Positions 42,841 to 51,418 are shown, counted from the first letter of the stretch. The stretch is 64,000 bases of DNA from Gemmatimonadota bacterium (GCA_003134685.1 PLCA01000003.1:307174-371173); one strand, 5' to 3'. The notes: generated by a model from the letters alone, not told the origin. A program made the numbers and translations.

Positions 42841-43917
42841 GTGACGATCCGTCTTACCCGCACGCTGGTTGTCGCAGCGCTCATCGGATCGGCCACGGGC
42901 CTTGGGGCGCAGGAAGCAACGCACACCCTGATGCCTACGCCAACCACCGTTGCGTGGGGCTACTACGACGCAGCGGCGCCGCCGGTCATGCACATACGGT
43001 CGGGAGATGTGGTCGTGGTCGGAACCCTGATTACATCAACGCCCGAGCGTCTCGAGGGAGCTGGCGTCGCGCCGGCCCAGGTCGAGCAGTCGCTTCGCGA
43101 CATCACGACGACTGTCACCAACAAGGGACCGGGCGGACACATCCTCACCGGTCCCATCTACGTCGACGGAGCCGATTCGGGCGATGTTCTCGAGATTCAG
43201 ATCCAGAAAATCGATCTCGCGATTCCGTACGCATACAACGCCTTTGGCGTGAATCGCGGATTCCTGCCGGAAGATTTTGCGTACTCGAAGATGCGGATCA
43301 TTCCGCTCGACGCGAAGCGCATGGTGGCGCACTTCGCTCCGGGAATCGACATCCCGCTGCATCCATTCTTCGGCAGCATCGGAGTTGCTCCGCCGGCATC
43401 GCGGGGACGCGTGAGCAGCGCGCCACCAGACATCCACGGGGGCAACCTCGACAACAAGGAGCTGGTAGAGGGTACCACGCTCTACATTCCCGTGCATACT
43501 CCGGGCGCGCTGCTCGAGATAGGAGACGGCCACGCCGGCCAGGGGAATGGCGAGGTCGACATCACCGCTCTCGAGACCTCACTCCGCGGCCGATTCAAGG
43601 TGACGGTCAGAAAGGATTTCCACCTCGCGTGGCCGCGCGCGGAAACGCCCACGCACTGGATCGCGATGGGGATGGACAAGGATCTCGTGCAGGCAACGAA
43701 GATCGCTGTTCGCCAGGCCGTCGACTTCCTGATGACCGTTCAGGGATTGTCGCACGATGACGCCTACATGCTGACGAGCGTGTCGTGCGACGTGGACATC
43801 ACCGAGCTGGTCGACGGAAACGTCGGCGTGCACGTAATGATCCCCAAATCGATATTTCCGCGCGGCGCCGGCGAGCGCATGATACCCGCCAACCACATGA
43901 TTCCCGTCAAACAATAG
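42841..43917 (+). CDS. Secreted acetamidase/formamidase-family protein
   Basis: A 358-residue protein read from GTG, with a signal peptide (LTRTLVVAALIGSATGLGAQ). The mature part matches the FmdA/AmdA family: GPGGHILTGPIYVDGADSGD, FFGSIGVAPP, PPDIHGGNLDNKEL, GDGHAGQGNGEV and the CDVDITELVDGNVGVHV end. Members hydrolyse short amides such as formamide or acetamide. The signal peptide suggests a periplasmic enzyme, unlike most characterised cytoplasmic members. It is inserted between aguB and aguA. Confidence 0.9.
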   Translation: MTIRLTRTLVVAALIGSATGLGAQEATHTLMPTPTTVAWGYYDAAAPPVMHIRSGDVVVVGTLITSTPERLEGAGVAPAQVEQSLRDITTTVTNKGPGGHILTGPIYVDGADSGDVLEIQIQKIDLAIPYAYNAFGVNRGFLPEDFAYSKMRIIPLDAKRMVAHFAPGIDIPLHPFFGSIGVAPPASRGRVSSAPPDIHGGNLDNKELVEGTTLYIPVHTPGALLEIGDGHAGQGNGEVDITALETSLRGRFKVTVRKDFHLAWPRAETPTHWIAMGMDKDLVQATKIAVRQAVDFLMTVQGLSHDDAYMLTSVSCDVDITELVDGNVGVHVMIPKSIFPRGAGERMIPANHMIPVKQ

Positions 43918-43934
43918 TGGCGCCCAGGGACAAG

Positions 43935-43963
43935 AGCGCCGCTTCTGCCGGAAGCGGCGCTTT
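43935..43963 (+). terminator. Hairpin between acetamidase gene and aguA
   Basis: A perfect 11-bp stem AGCGCCGCTTC / GAAGCGGCGCT with loop TGCCG and a short T run. It lies 18 bases after the acetamidase stop and 4 bases before the aguA ATG. It may be a weak terminator or may restrict aguA translation, as no ribosome-binding site is left between it and the ATG. Confidence 0.7.
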
Positions 43964-43967
43964 GACT

Positions 43968-45029
43968 ATGGAGCTCTCGCTCGGCCGGCGCATGCCGGCG
44001 GAGTGGGAGAAGCACGACGCGACGTGGATCGCGTGGCCGCACCACGAGCCAGACTGGCCCGGCAAGCTGGCGCCGATTCCGTGGGTCTACGCGGAGATCG
44101 TGCGGGCGCTCAGTGATTACGAGATGGTCGAAATTCTTTGTCATGACGCGACGGTGGCGGAGAACGCGCGAATGCTGTTGCGCGCGCACGGAGTGAACGA
44201 GCGCCGCTATCGCCTGCACACGGTCATGAACGATCGGGTCTGGCTCCGCGATTCCGCTCCGACTGGCGTCATTCGCGGCGACGGTCGCGTTGAGCTGATC
44301 AACTGGGGATTCAACGGCTGGGCCAAGTACGACAACTACAAGAAGGACACTGAGATCGGCGCCGAGATCGAGCGTCTGACCGGGCTGCCGCGGATCGTAC
44401 CGCGGCGACCGGACAATGGAGAGCGTCTCATACTCGAGGGCGGCGGGATCGAGGTGAATGGCGCGGGCCGCATGCTCGTGACCGAGGAGTGGCTGCTCAG
44501 CGATGTGCAGGTGCGCAATCCGCTGATGATGGCCGGCGATTACGAGAAAGCATTCCTCGAGTATCTGGGCGTGACCGATACCATATGGCTGGGCGAGGGC
44601 GCGGTGGGCGACGACACGCACGGGCACATCGACGACATCGCGCGCTTCAGCTCGCGCGACACGGTGATCCTGGCGTACGAGCACGACCCAGCCGACGGGA
44701 ACCACGCCCGGTCGGCCGACAACCTGCGCCGGCTCCAGGCCGTCGCGAAGAAAGACCCGCTCAAGATTGTAATGATCCCGTTCCCGCGCCCGGTGATCAT
44801 GAACGGCCAGAGGCTCCCCGCGAGCTACGCCAATTTCTACATCGCCAACGGCGCCGTTCTGGTGCCGACATTCAATGACCCCAACGATCGCGTGGCGCTC
44901 AACGGAATCGCCGAGGCATTTCCGGGGCGCGCGGTGATCGGGATTCACGCGGTGGATCTGGTGTGGGGATTGGGCACGCTCCATTGTCTGACACAGCAGC
45001 AGCCTGCGGGAAAGGCTCCATCGAAATGA
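43968..45029 (+). CDS. aguA: Agmatine deiminase
   Basis: A 353-residue enzyme of the peptidylarginine-deiminase-like family. It begins RRMPAEWEKHDATWIAWPH, the family's hallmark, and has NDRVWLRDSAPT, LEGGGIEVNG and GHIDDIARF; the catalytic Cys lies in the C-terminal GTLHCLTQQQP. It converts agmatine to N-carbamoylputrescine, the substrate of AguB. The start codon follows a strong hairpin; a GTG at 43918 would extend the frame into the preceding gap. It overlaps the next gene (ATGA). Confidence 0.94.
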   Translation: MELSLGRRMPAEWEKHDATWIAWPHHEPDWPGKLAPIPWVYAEIVRALSDYEMVEILCHDATVAENARMLLRAHGVNERRYRLHTVMNDRVWLRDSAPTGVIRGDGRVELINWGFNGWAKYDNYKKDTEIGAEIERLTGLPRIVPRRPDNGERLILEGGGIEVNGAGRMLVTEEWLLSDVQVRNPLMMAGDYEKAFLEYLGVTDTIWLGEGAVGDDTHGHIDDIARFSSRDTVILAYEHDPADGNHARSADNLRRLQAVAKKDPLKIVMIPFPRPVIMNGQRLPASYANFYIANGAVLVPTFNDPNDRVALNGIAEAFPGRAVIGIHAVDLVWGLGTLHCLTQQQPAGKAPSK

Positions 45030-45502
45030 AGATCGCGCCGACGGGTGAAAAGACGCACGAGGCTGCCCGGGCGAAGAGTGGCGATCGCGTCCGGCGTTAC
45101 ACTGTGGTTTACGATGGCGACTGCAAGGTGTGTGGTCGGATGGTGAGGCTGCTTCTCAAGTGGGATCGCGAACACGAGCTCGAGATAATTCCTTCGCAGA
45201 CGTCAAGAGTGCGCGCGAGGTTCCCGTGGATTCCGCCGCGCGCGTATGCGGAATCGATGCAGGTGATCCGGTCGAGTGACGGGAAGACGTGGCAGGCCGC
45301 TGCTGGGCTCGAAGAATTATTGAAGGTGTTGCCGAAGGGCGGGCTGGTATCGTGGCTTTTCAAGATCCCGTTCGCGCGACCGATTGCCGACAAGTTTTAT
45401 GGATGGTTTGCGCGCAACCGGTACAGGATGGGTTGCGGCGAGCACTGCGCGGTTCGGCCAGCCGATCCGGATCACCGGGATGGCAACGCGGGGACAAGGT
45501 GA
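45026..45502 (+). CDS. DCC-family thiol-disulphide oxidoreductase-like protein (DUF393)
   Basis: A 158-residue protein with the DUF393/DCC motif YTVVYDGDCKVCGRMVRLL near residue 25, where the C-x-x-C gives the family its name. It continues with QVIRSSDGKTWQAAAGLEELL and FKIPFARPIADKFYGWFARNRYR, the conserved C-terminal segment. Role in redox or unknown. It overlaps aguA (ATGA) and the following gene (GTGA). Confidence 0.88.
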   Translation: MKIAPTGEKTHEAARAKSGDRVRRYTVVYDGDCKVCGRMVRLLLKWDREHELEIIPSQTSRVRARFPWIPPRAYAESMQVIRSSDGKTWQAAAGLEELLKVLPKGGLVSWLFKIPFARPIADKFYGWFARNRYRMGCGEHCAVRPADPDHRDGNAGTR

Positions 45503-45741
45503 AGGAGCTTTCGAGCTGGTCTCCGCGTCGCGTGATAGTCGCGTGTGTGCTGTGGCTCCTCGGCGCGCCTGTGCTCGCGGCGATCGGACTAGCGCTCGGC
45601 GGACTCGTGCTCGCTGCACTTTCCGGCCGTCAGAGGATTGGGTTCACGGTGAATCTCAGCAACTGGTCGTGGGCGTGGCTGTATCTTCCGCCGATTGCGT
45701 TGATTGGCGCGTGGATCTGGTCGCGGCGACGGGCCGATTGA
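45499..45741 (+). CDS. Small two-helix membrane protein
   Basis: An 80-residue protein read from GTG overlapping the DCC stop (GTGA). Two hydrophobic stretches (about residues 12-37, VIVACVLWLLGAPVLAAIGL, and 54-73, AWLYLPPIALIGAWIW) are separated by a basic loop. It ends with RRRAD. No family recognised; co-transcription with aguA and the DCC gene is likely. Confidence 0.65.
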   Translation: MKELSSWSPRRVIVACVLWLLGAPVLAAIGLALGGLVLAALSGRQRIGFTVNLSNWSWAWLYLPPIALIGAWIWSRRRAD

Positions 45742-45883
45742 TGTGTTTCTGCGGCAAATGCGGCGAGGGAATGTTACGCAGCTATTCTTGCAGCCTATCA
45801 CCGAGCACTATTGTGAGTGCCCCTCCACTAAATTCGCGCGGGGCGGAGACTTTGCTTCCGCGCTCGGTATCGTTAGAGTGGGG

Positions 45884-45914
45884 AAAGGCCGCGAGCTACG
45901 CGGCCTTTTAATTT
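45884..45914 (+). terminator. Intrinsic terminator at the edge of the cassette-like region
   Basis: A perfect 10-bp stem AAAGGCCGCG / CGCGGCCTTT with loop AGCTA, followed by TAATTT. Shortly after it comes GGCGTTAGC (45931), which resembles an attC/attI core and marks where the cassette-like genes begin. Confidence 0.88.
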
Positions 45915-45964
45915 CGTTTGCAACGTAATAGGCGTTAGCGCGCAAACAACGTGGAGGCGACGAA

Positions 45965-46237
45965 ATGCCCACGGATCTTATCCCTACATTCCCGCCGCCG
46001 TCGGGGCCGCCCGCTACGACAGCGGCCTTACGGCGGCAGGTGTGGTTGTTCGCCCTGTTCCTCTCTTGGGGCGCGTTCGAGTTGGGTCGGTGGACAGAAG
46101 CCGCCCAACCATGGCTGTTCTCGCCTGCCTTCAGCGGCTCACTCGGCGTCTTGATGGTGGTGGCATCAGTATTCGGGCTCCGCAGCGCGCTCCGCAAAGC
46201 GGGCGGGCGTTCCGACGTCGACGCGCCTGCGCGCTAA
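45965..46237 (+). CDS. Cassette-like gene: small membrane protein
   Basis: A 90-residue protein with two hydrophobic segments (VWLFALFLSWGAFELG; GSLGVLMVVASVFGL) and a basic C-terminus. GGAGG lies 8 bases upstream. Its TAA stop is part of CTAACG, the left core of the attC-like site at 46231-46322, exactly as in integron cassettes. Family not recognised. Confidence 0.7.
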   Translation: MPTDLIPTFPPPSGPPATTAALRRQVWLFALFLSWGAFELGRWTEAAQPWLFSPAFSGSLGVLMVVASVFGLRSALRKAGGRSDVDAPAR

Positions 46238-46322
46238 CGAAGTTGCAGCGGACAAGCACTTTTCGGATGCGGCTGCGCCGCGATGGTGGTAGTGTGCTTG
46301 CAGCTGAACTTGGGCGTTAGAC
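46231..46322 (+). other. attC-like integron recombination site
   Basis: An 92-base imperfect inverted repeat. The outer cores are CTAACG (46234) and CGTTAGAC (46315). Next inward AAGTT pairs with AACTT. Then GCAGCGGACAAGCAC faces GTGCTTGCAGC, with unpaired bases as in attC, and a GCGGC-TGC-GCCGC hairpin sits in the centre. The left core contains the preceding gene's stop. This order (R'', L'', L', R') is that of integron 59-base elements. Confidence 0.8.
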
Positions 46323-46351
46323 GGACCAATCCAGTTCACGTAAAGGGAGCT

Positions 46352-46648
46352 ATGTCACAGCGCGAATATCCGGCGGACAGGTGGCTGATTAAGGGCCGAT
46401 GGGCGTTCGTGTGGCGCACAGCCGCTCTGTTTGCGGCAATCATGACGACGTTCTGGGTAATTGGTCTCGGTTTCGTGCACGTCGGTTGGCACAATCCCGC
46501 ATGGAACTGGGTGGTTCCCGATCCGCACCCCATCACCGTGACGATTCTCCTACAGCACCTCGGAAAATTCGCGGTGATGGGATTCCTGTATGGCTGGTTC
46601 ATGTCCTACCAGATACGGCCACCGAATCGAGCTAAGCCGGCCGTCTAA
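46352..46648 (+). CDS. Cassette-like gene: small membrane protein
   Basis: A 98-residue protein read from the ATG with AAAGGGAG upstream. It has two hydrophobic segments (TAALFAAIMTTFWVIGLGFV and FAVMGFLYGWFMSYQI) with a WHNPAWNWVVPDPHP loop between. The TAA stop again lies within CTAACG, followed by GTTGCAGCAGACAAGCAC, matching the left half of the neighbouring attC. Family not recognised. Confidence 0.7.
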   Translation: MSQREYPADRWLIKGRWAFVWRTAALFAAIMTTFWVIGLGFVHVGWHNPAWNWVVPDPHPITVTILLQHLGKFAVMGFLYGWFMSYQIRPPNRAKPAV

Positions 46649-46916
46649 CGAACGTTGCAGCAGACAAGCACTTCTGGATTGCGCGCTACGCTGCAGCTTG
46701 CCGGCGCTTCAGGAGGAGATTGTGCTCGATAACACATCCGGATAGGCGTATTATCGCGCGCAACTGCTCGACAATGTCACCTAGGGCGGAGTTACGCTGC
46801 GCTCACGCGTCCTTTCCCCAATCGTAGTTTGAGCCAAGGTGAATCCAAGCAGGTGCTTCCGACGTATGGTGCGCGCTGTTATCACGCATGCCAGCCACTG
46901 AACACATAGTTAGCCA
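46643..46916 (+). other. Disrupted attC-like site and non-coding spacer
   Basis: The left half (CTAACGAACGTTGCAGCAG then ACAAGCACTT) closely copies the site at 46231. The expected right half is not adjacent; a degenerate version ending in CACATAGTTAGCC lies 240 bases further at about 46890-46916. The spacer holds no convincing gene. It looks like an expanded or damaged site. Confidence 0.5.
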
Positions 46917-46935
46917 CAACCAGCGATCTGCCGAT

Positions 46936-47541
46936 ATGATCCCCAGATTTCTCTTTCCGTTTCTTCCGTACCGCTCGCTTTTCTTTCCGTTTCTTGTCCT
47001 GAGTGCGATTACCGTTCCCTGTTGGTTGGTCTTTCGGCTGTACCGCCTTCGGACTCACGGGCACCGCCTTTCGTTCCACCGCGAAATCCTGCTCCTGATC
47101 TTCGTCGTCTATCTCTCCGGCCTTGCCGGTGCTACGCTCCTCCCCAACCATAATTCGCGCTTGGCTGCCGAGGCTGCGGTGGGAATTGACCTCCATCCCA
47201 ATCTGGCATCGCTGACCTGTTCTTCCGCGACCCTGCCCAGCGGTTCCACGGCCCAAGCGTTCTGCGTGCGGAACGCAAGGGGTAATGTTATGCTCTTTTT
47301 CCCGCTCGGCATCCTGCTCCCTCTGGTGTGGAGGCGTCTTCGCTTCTGGAGGGGGTTGCAAATCGCGATTGCTCTTTCATCCAGCATCGAACTCGTTCAA
47401 TACCTTTCGAGGACATGGATCAATCGAACTGCAGACGTCAACGATGTTATCCTGAACGTTTTGGGGGCAGGTCTTGGCTTGGCACTTGTGTTTCTGCTGC
47501 GGTTGCGCCGCGGTACCCGTCCCGCGGTTCCGCGCGCCTAA
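46936..47541 (+). CDS. VanZ-family membrane protein
   Basis: A 201-residue polytopic protein. The VanZ signature is NVMLFFPLGILLPLVWRRLRFW followed by LSSSIELVQYLSRTWINRTADVNDVILNVLGAGLG. VanZ-like proteins confer low-level teicoplanin tolerance in some hosts, but most homologues have unknown roles. The frame is open from 46888; the ATG at 46936 starts closer to the first helix. The stop is within GCCTAACCC, again resembling an attC left core. Confidence 0.88.
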   Translation: MIPRFLFPFLPYRSLFFPFLVLSAITVPCWLVFRLYRLRTHGHRLSFHREILLLIFVVYLSGLAGATLLPNHNSRLAAEAAVGIDLHPNLASLTCSSATLPSGSTAQAFCVRNARGNVMLFFPLGILLPLVWRRLRFWRGLQIAIALSSSIELVQYLSRTWINRTADVNDVILNVLGAGLGLALVFLLRLRRGTRPAVPRA

Positions 47542-47695
47542 CCCTGCATGCAGGGATGCCTGGGCGAGATCGGCGGCAATGGCGCGTACGCCGGAGGCTG
47601 GCACCAAACTGTTCTTCCGCTTAGGCTGTCTAATTGTGGCCCGCACTTTTGTGAATAGAGTTAGTGGACCGCAACCGACTTACGTAGACAGTCGA

Positions 47696-50209
47696 ATGAC
47701 ATGTGTTCTTAGCGGAAAGCATCGCGCGCAGCCGAGATGGCAGACTGCAGTCGCTTTGGGATTCGTTCTGCTTTTTGGTCTCACCTCGGCGACGTGGGCG
47801 CAATCAACCTCCGACTCCACGAAGCAGGCCGCGACAGACAAGGGGGAGATCCGCGGCCGCATCGTTGCGATCGGGACTGGGCAGGCGATCACGACCAGCT
47901 CAATCAGTGTCCGCCGCGCCACCGATACGAGCTTCGTCGTTGGCGCGCTGGCCGATTCCGACGGCTCTTTTCACGTTACCGGCCTTGAGCCCGGTCGGTA
48001 CGCCATCCGCGTTCGGGCGCTGGGATTCGCGCCACTCGTGCGATCCGATGTGACTATCTCGCGCGAACATCCGCTTGCCGACCTCGGCACGCTCACGCTG
48101 TCGGCATTCGCGGTCAAGCTCGAGAGTCAGGTCATAACGGGCGAGCGTCAGGACGTAGCACTTTCACCCGATCGGAATAGCTACAGCACGAAAAACATGA
48201 CCACCGCGAGCGGTGGAACCGCGGTCGATGTACTGCGCAACGTTCCATCCGTCGAGATCGACGGCAACAACAACGTGACGCTCCGCGGCAATGCCAATGT
48301 CGTCGTCCAGATCAATGGACGAGCATCAACACTCAGCGGCGAACAGCTCGCTCAATTCCTGGCACAGATTCCGGCGAGCACGGTCACGCGTGTTGAAGTA
48401 GCAACCAATCCGTCGGCAAAGAACGACCCGGAGGGCACCGCTGGAATCATCAACATTGTCCTCAACCAGCAAGCCGACATCGGGCTGAGTGGTGGGCTCA
48501 ACGCCGGTACGGGTACCACGCGACAGGCCAACCTCTCGGGCAACATCGGTCGCCAATCGGGGCCGCTCACGCTCTACCTCTCCGCAAGCTTGTACCGCGA
48601 CCACCGCGTCATCAGCGGGTCGTCGGATCGGACGAATCTTGCAATTCCAATCCCGGCTTTTGTCGAGTCGCACTCTGATGGACACGCGCAGCCGCGCTTT
48701 CAGAGCATGACGTTTCGTTTCCAATACAAGCTCACCGAGAACGACGCGCTCTCCGCCGACGCAATGCTTTCCGGAGGTCGATTCGCGCGCCAAAACACCG
48801 CTTTCTATAGCGATCTGGACGCCGAGCGCGGGGTGATCGGGCTGTTCAATCAGGGGAACGACCAGGTTTGGCGAAGCTTGTCGCAGAACTACACGGTGGC
48901 GTACCATCGCACCGCTGGCCCATCGACAACCATACTCTCGACTGAGCTGCGCTATTCGAGCGACAATAATTCGAGCGACAACAATCTGTTCGGAGTGCTC
49001 TTGGAGGCGGACACATCCACCGGATCGGAGATGCCGCCGCGCGAGCGCGATGCATCACACGATCGTGTGCCGGCGTGGAACCTCCAGACCGACTACACGC
49101 ATCCCTTCGGGAGCGGTACAAAGCTCGAGACGGGATTCAAGGGAACCATGCGGTCGACCGCGGACAACTCCACCGTCGCGTTCCTCGATTCCTTGAGCGG
49201 AGTCTACACGGCCGACCCGAGTCGCGCGAATACGTTCGACTATCACGAGCGGATCGGCGCCGTCTATGGCGTGCTCTCACAACAAATAGGCAAAGTCCAG
49301 ACACAGGGCGGACTGCGGCTCGAGGAAGCGGCGACACGATTCACGCTGCCGACCGTGGGTCAGGCGTACGACAATCGTTATTCGAGCGCGTTCCCGAGCG
49401 CGATACTCTCTTACAATTTCACCGACATGCGGCAGGTGAAACTGAGTTACTCGCGACGGATTAGTCGTCCGAGTCCGTGGCAGCTGAGCCCGATCGTGAA
49501 TCGGAACGATGCGCGCCACGAATTCCATGGCAATCCGTCGCTTCGCCCGGAATACACCGACGCGATGGAGCTCGCATTCCAGGACACGCGCTCGTGGGGA
49601 TCCGTGCAGGTCAATCCATATCTGCGGAAGACCGCGCACGCCGTCCGCTACATCCAGACGATCGATTCCACCGGTATTTCAGTTGCCACCTTCGACAACG
49701 TGGCCAGCACGCTTGTAACCGGTACCGATCTCAACGTGACCTACCGCCACGCGGCACTCACCCTCTTCGGCGGAGGCAGCATCTACCACTATAGCAGTGA
49801 CGCGTCAAACCTTGCCGGCAATCTTTCGACACATTCCGTCGTCTGGAACACCCGGGTGAACGCGACAGTAAAATTGTCCCCCGTGACGGACCTGCAGGCC
49901 TTCGCCAACTATCGCGCGCCTTCGGCAACAGAAGGCGGGTCACAGACCGCGTTCGTATATATGAATTTCGCGCTGCGCCGCAAGCTTTGGGGCGACAAGG
50001 GCAGTGTGACGCTCCGCCTCGCGGATCCATTCAATCTGATGTCTTATGGCTTTCGAACGGCCGACGGTCGAGTCATCGAATTGAACCAGCAGCACTTCGG
50101 ACAGCGGGGGCTATTCGTCACGATGTCTCGAACTTTCGGTCAAGCGCTCAAGCTCCGGCCGCAGCAGCAGGACGAACCCCAGGGCGCGCCCCAACAAGGG
50201 CCACCGTGA
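47696..50209 (+). CDS. TonB-dependent receptor-like outer-membrane protein with carboxypeptidase-regulatory domain
   Basis: An 837-residue protein with a signal peptide (VALGFVLLFGLTSATWAQ). A CarboxypepD-regulatory-like domain (about residues 45-125, GEIRGRIVAIGTG) is followed by a plug-like domain (VDVLRNVPSVEIDGNNNVTLRG, NPSAKNDPEGTAGIINIVL), then a long barrel. It matches the 'outer membrane beta-barrel family protein' group rather than classic siderophore receptors, and no clear TonB box is seen. At 2.5 kb it is large for a cassette; it may have been present before cassettes inserted. A CCCTGCATGCAGGG palindrome lies upstream (47542). Confidence 0.88.
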   Translation: MTCVLSGKHRAQPRWQTAVALGFVLLFGLTSATWAQSTSDSTKQAATDKGEIRGRIVAIGTGQAITTSSISVRRATDTSFVVGALADSDGSFHVTGLEPGRYAIRVRALGFAPLVRSDVTISREHPLADLGTLTLSAFAVKLESQVITGERQDVALSPDRNSYSTKNMTTASGGTAVDVLRNVPSVEIDGNNNVTLRGNANVVVQINGRASTLSGEQLAQFLAQIPASTVTRVEVATNPSAKNDPEGTAGIINIVLNQQADIGLSGGLNAGTGTTRQANLSGNIGRQSGPLTLYLSASLYRDHRVISGSSDRTNLAIPIPAFVESHSDGHAQPRFQSMTFRFQYKLTENDALSADAMLSGGRFARQNTAFYSDLDAERGVIGLFNQGNDQVWRSLSQNYTVAYHRTAGPSTTILSTELRYSSDNNSSDNNLFGVLLEADTSTGSEMPPRERDASHDRVPAWNLQTDYTHPFGSGTKLETGFKGTMRSTADNSTVAFLDSLSGVYTADPSRANTFDYHERIGAVYGVLSQQIGKVQTQGGLRLEEAATRFTLPTVGQAYDNRYSSAFPSAILSYNFTDMRQVKLSYSRRISRPSPWQLSPIVNRNDARHEFHGNPSLRPEYTDAMELAFQDTRSWGSVQVNPYLRKTAHAVRYIQTIDSTGISVATFDNVASTLVTGTDLNVTYRHAALTLFGGGSIYHYSSDASNLAGNLSTHSVVWNTRVNATVKLSPVTDLQAFANYRAPSATEGGSQTAFVYMNFALRRKLWGDKGSVTLRLADPFNLMSYGFRTADGRVIELNQQHFGQRGLFVTMSRTFGQALKLRPQQQDEPQGAPQQGPP

Positions 50210-50316
50210 TTCGCTGCGTCGTTAAGTCCTGGCCCTGGCCGGACCGCCACCGCCATTGCCCGCGCTCTTCATAGGGCTTACCAATAGGTGACCCCCAACC
50301 ATTCCGGTAACGCCCG

Positions 50317-50700
50317 ATGAAGCACAACGTCATGCTGATCGTCGCGTCATTGCTCTCACTTCTCCTCACGATCATTCACCTGACGCAAGACGTCATGCGC
50401 CAGGCCGATGGAACGAACATGATCCCTATCCCGGTCGTGGTCTTTGCCGTGTGGCTGTATGGGACGCTCATGCTCTCCGATCGGATCTGGGGATACATTA
50501 TCATGCTCTTCGGGGGACTGATCGGGGCGGGCATGATCATTATCCATTCGAGGGCAGGCGTGATCAGCAATTCCGGGGGGTTCTTCTTCGTCTGGACGCT
50601 GTTCGCGCTCAGCACAACGGGATGGTTCACGGCGATCCTGTCAGTCCGCGGCATCTGGACGACGCTTCGCTCCCGTCGCCCGACACTGCCCGCCCAGTGA
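50317..50700 (+). CDS. Small four-helix membrane protein
   Basis: A 127-residue protein with four hydrophobic segments (MLIVASLLSLLLTIIHL; IPVVVFAVWLYGTLML; WGYIIMLFGGLIGAGMIII; FFFVWTLFALSTTGWFTAIL) and a basic tail. It contains LTQDVMRQADG in the first loop. Not recognised as a known family. An attC-like relic follows its stop. Confidence 0.7.
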   Translation: MKHNVMLIVASLLSLLLTIIHLTQDVMRQADGTNMIPIPVVVFAVWLYGTLMLSDRIWGYIIMLFGGLIGAGMIIIHSRAGVISNSGGFFFVWTLFALSTTGWFTAILSVRGIWTTLRSRRPTLPAQ

Positions 50701-50724
50701 CGGCAACATCCAAGCACTATTGGA

Positions 50725-50800
50725 TTAGAACGTTGCAGGTCACAAGCACATTTCGGATGCAGCTTGGTCGCAATGGTAACGAGCTTGCAGCACGAAACGC
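50725..50800 (+). other. Decayed attC-like site
   Basis: GAACGTTGCAGGTCACAAGCA followed by CATTTCGGATGCAGCTTGG and GAGCTTGCAGC aligns over about 70 bases with the intact site at 46239-46300. Outer cores have decayed (ATTAGAACG on the left, GAAACGCC on the right). Confidence 0.55.
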
Positions 50801-50876
50801 CTTGCGATCGATGAACAGGCGGTGACGAGCGGCTCAATTCTGTCCCGCAGATGGAAACCACAACAAGGAGATAGCA

Positions 50877-51029
50877 ATGGCACAAGCCACACTTCAGAAC
50901 CAAAAGAGGATCATCGCAAATCAGAACGCTATCGTCACGAACCAGAAGAAGATCTTGAGCAACCAGCAGGCGATTTTGAGCAATCAGAAGAAGATCATTT
51001 CGAATCAGCGCAAGATTCTCAGGAAGTAA
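50877..51029 (+). CDS. 50-residue heptad-repeat protein
   Basis: A short gene with an excellent ribosome-binding site (AAGGAG, 6 bases before ATG). After MAQATLQ the protein is six consecutive heptads of the form N-Q-[KNQR]-x-I-[ILV]-x, with Asn, Gln and Ile invariant (for example NQKRIIA, NQNAIVT, NQKKILS, NQQAILS), ending LRK. Such exact spacing of Ile and a hydrophobic partner predicts a parallel coiled coil with a ladder of Asn at one core-flanking position. The DNA has 21-base near-repeats. No signal peptide. No family is known to me. It sits between a decayed attC and a TfoX-N gene. Confidence 0.85.
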   Translation: MAQATLQNQKRIIANQNAIVTNQKKILSNQQAILSNQKKIISNQRKILRK

Positions 51030-51058
51030 TCGCAAATCGACTTTCGCATTCATGCTCC

Positions 51059-51418
51059 GTGGCAGTCAGCTCGAGCTTTCAGGTACTCGTCCTCGATCAG
51101 TTGAGTAGAGCCATAACAAGAATCCGCGCGCGGCCGATGTTCGGCGGCGTAGGGATCTACTCCGGCGACCTGTTCTTCGCCCTGATCGCGGACGACACGG
51201 TTTACTTCAAGGCCGACGAATCGACGCGCCCCGAGTTCGAAGCCCGGGGTATGGGACCGTTTCGCCCGTTCGGGGAGGAGGGCGGAACGATGCAGTACTA
51301 TCAGCTGCCGGAGGATCTGCTCGAGGATCCCGACGCCCTGCGTCCCTGGGCTGAGAAGGCAGTCGCCATCGCGCGCCGATCCAAGGCCAAGCGACCGTCC
51401 CGCCGCCGAGGCGCCTAA
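51059..51418 (+). CDS. TfoX N-terminal domain protein
   Basis: A 119-residue protein starting at GTG (VAVSSSFQVLVLDQL), the usual TfoX/Sxy N-terminal beginning. It continues RARPMFGGVGIYSGDLFFALIADDTVYFKAD and MQYYQLPEDLLEDPDALRPWAEKAVAIARR, all characteristic of the domain. Stand-alone TfoX-N proteins are common and of uncertain role. The frame is open upstream to 50822, but that part is an out-of-frame reading of the heptad gene. The stop TAA lies in CCTAACG. Confidence 0.9.
   Translation: MAVSSSFQVLVLDQLSRAITRIRARPMFGGVGIYSGDLFFALIADDTVYFKADESTRPEFEARGMGPFRPFGEEGGTMQYYQLPEDLLEDPDALRPWAEKAVAIARRSKAKRPSRRRGA

Noticed and set aside
43764-44984. Minus-strand frame of 406 codons opposite aguA
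   Set aside because: The plus strand encodes agmatine deiminase with all family motifs; the reverse frame is a high-GC artefact.
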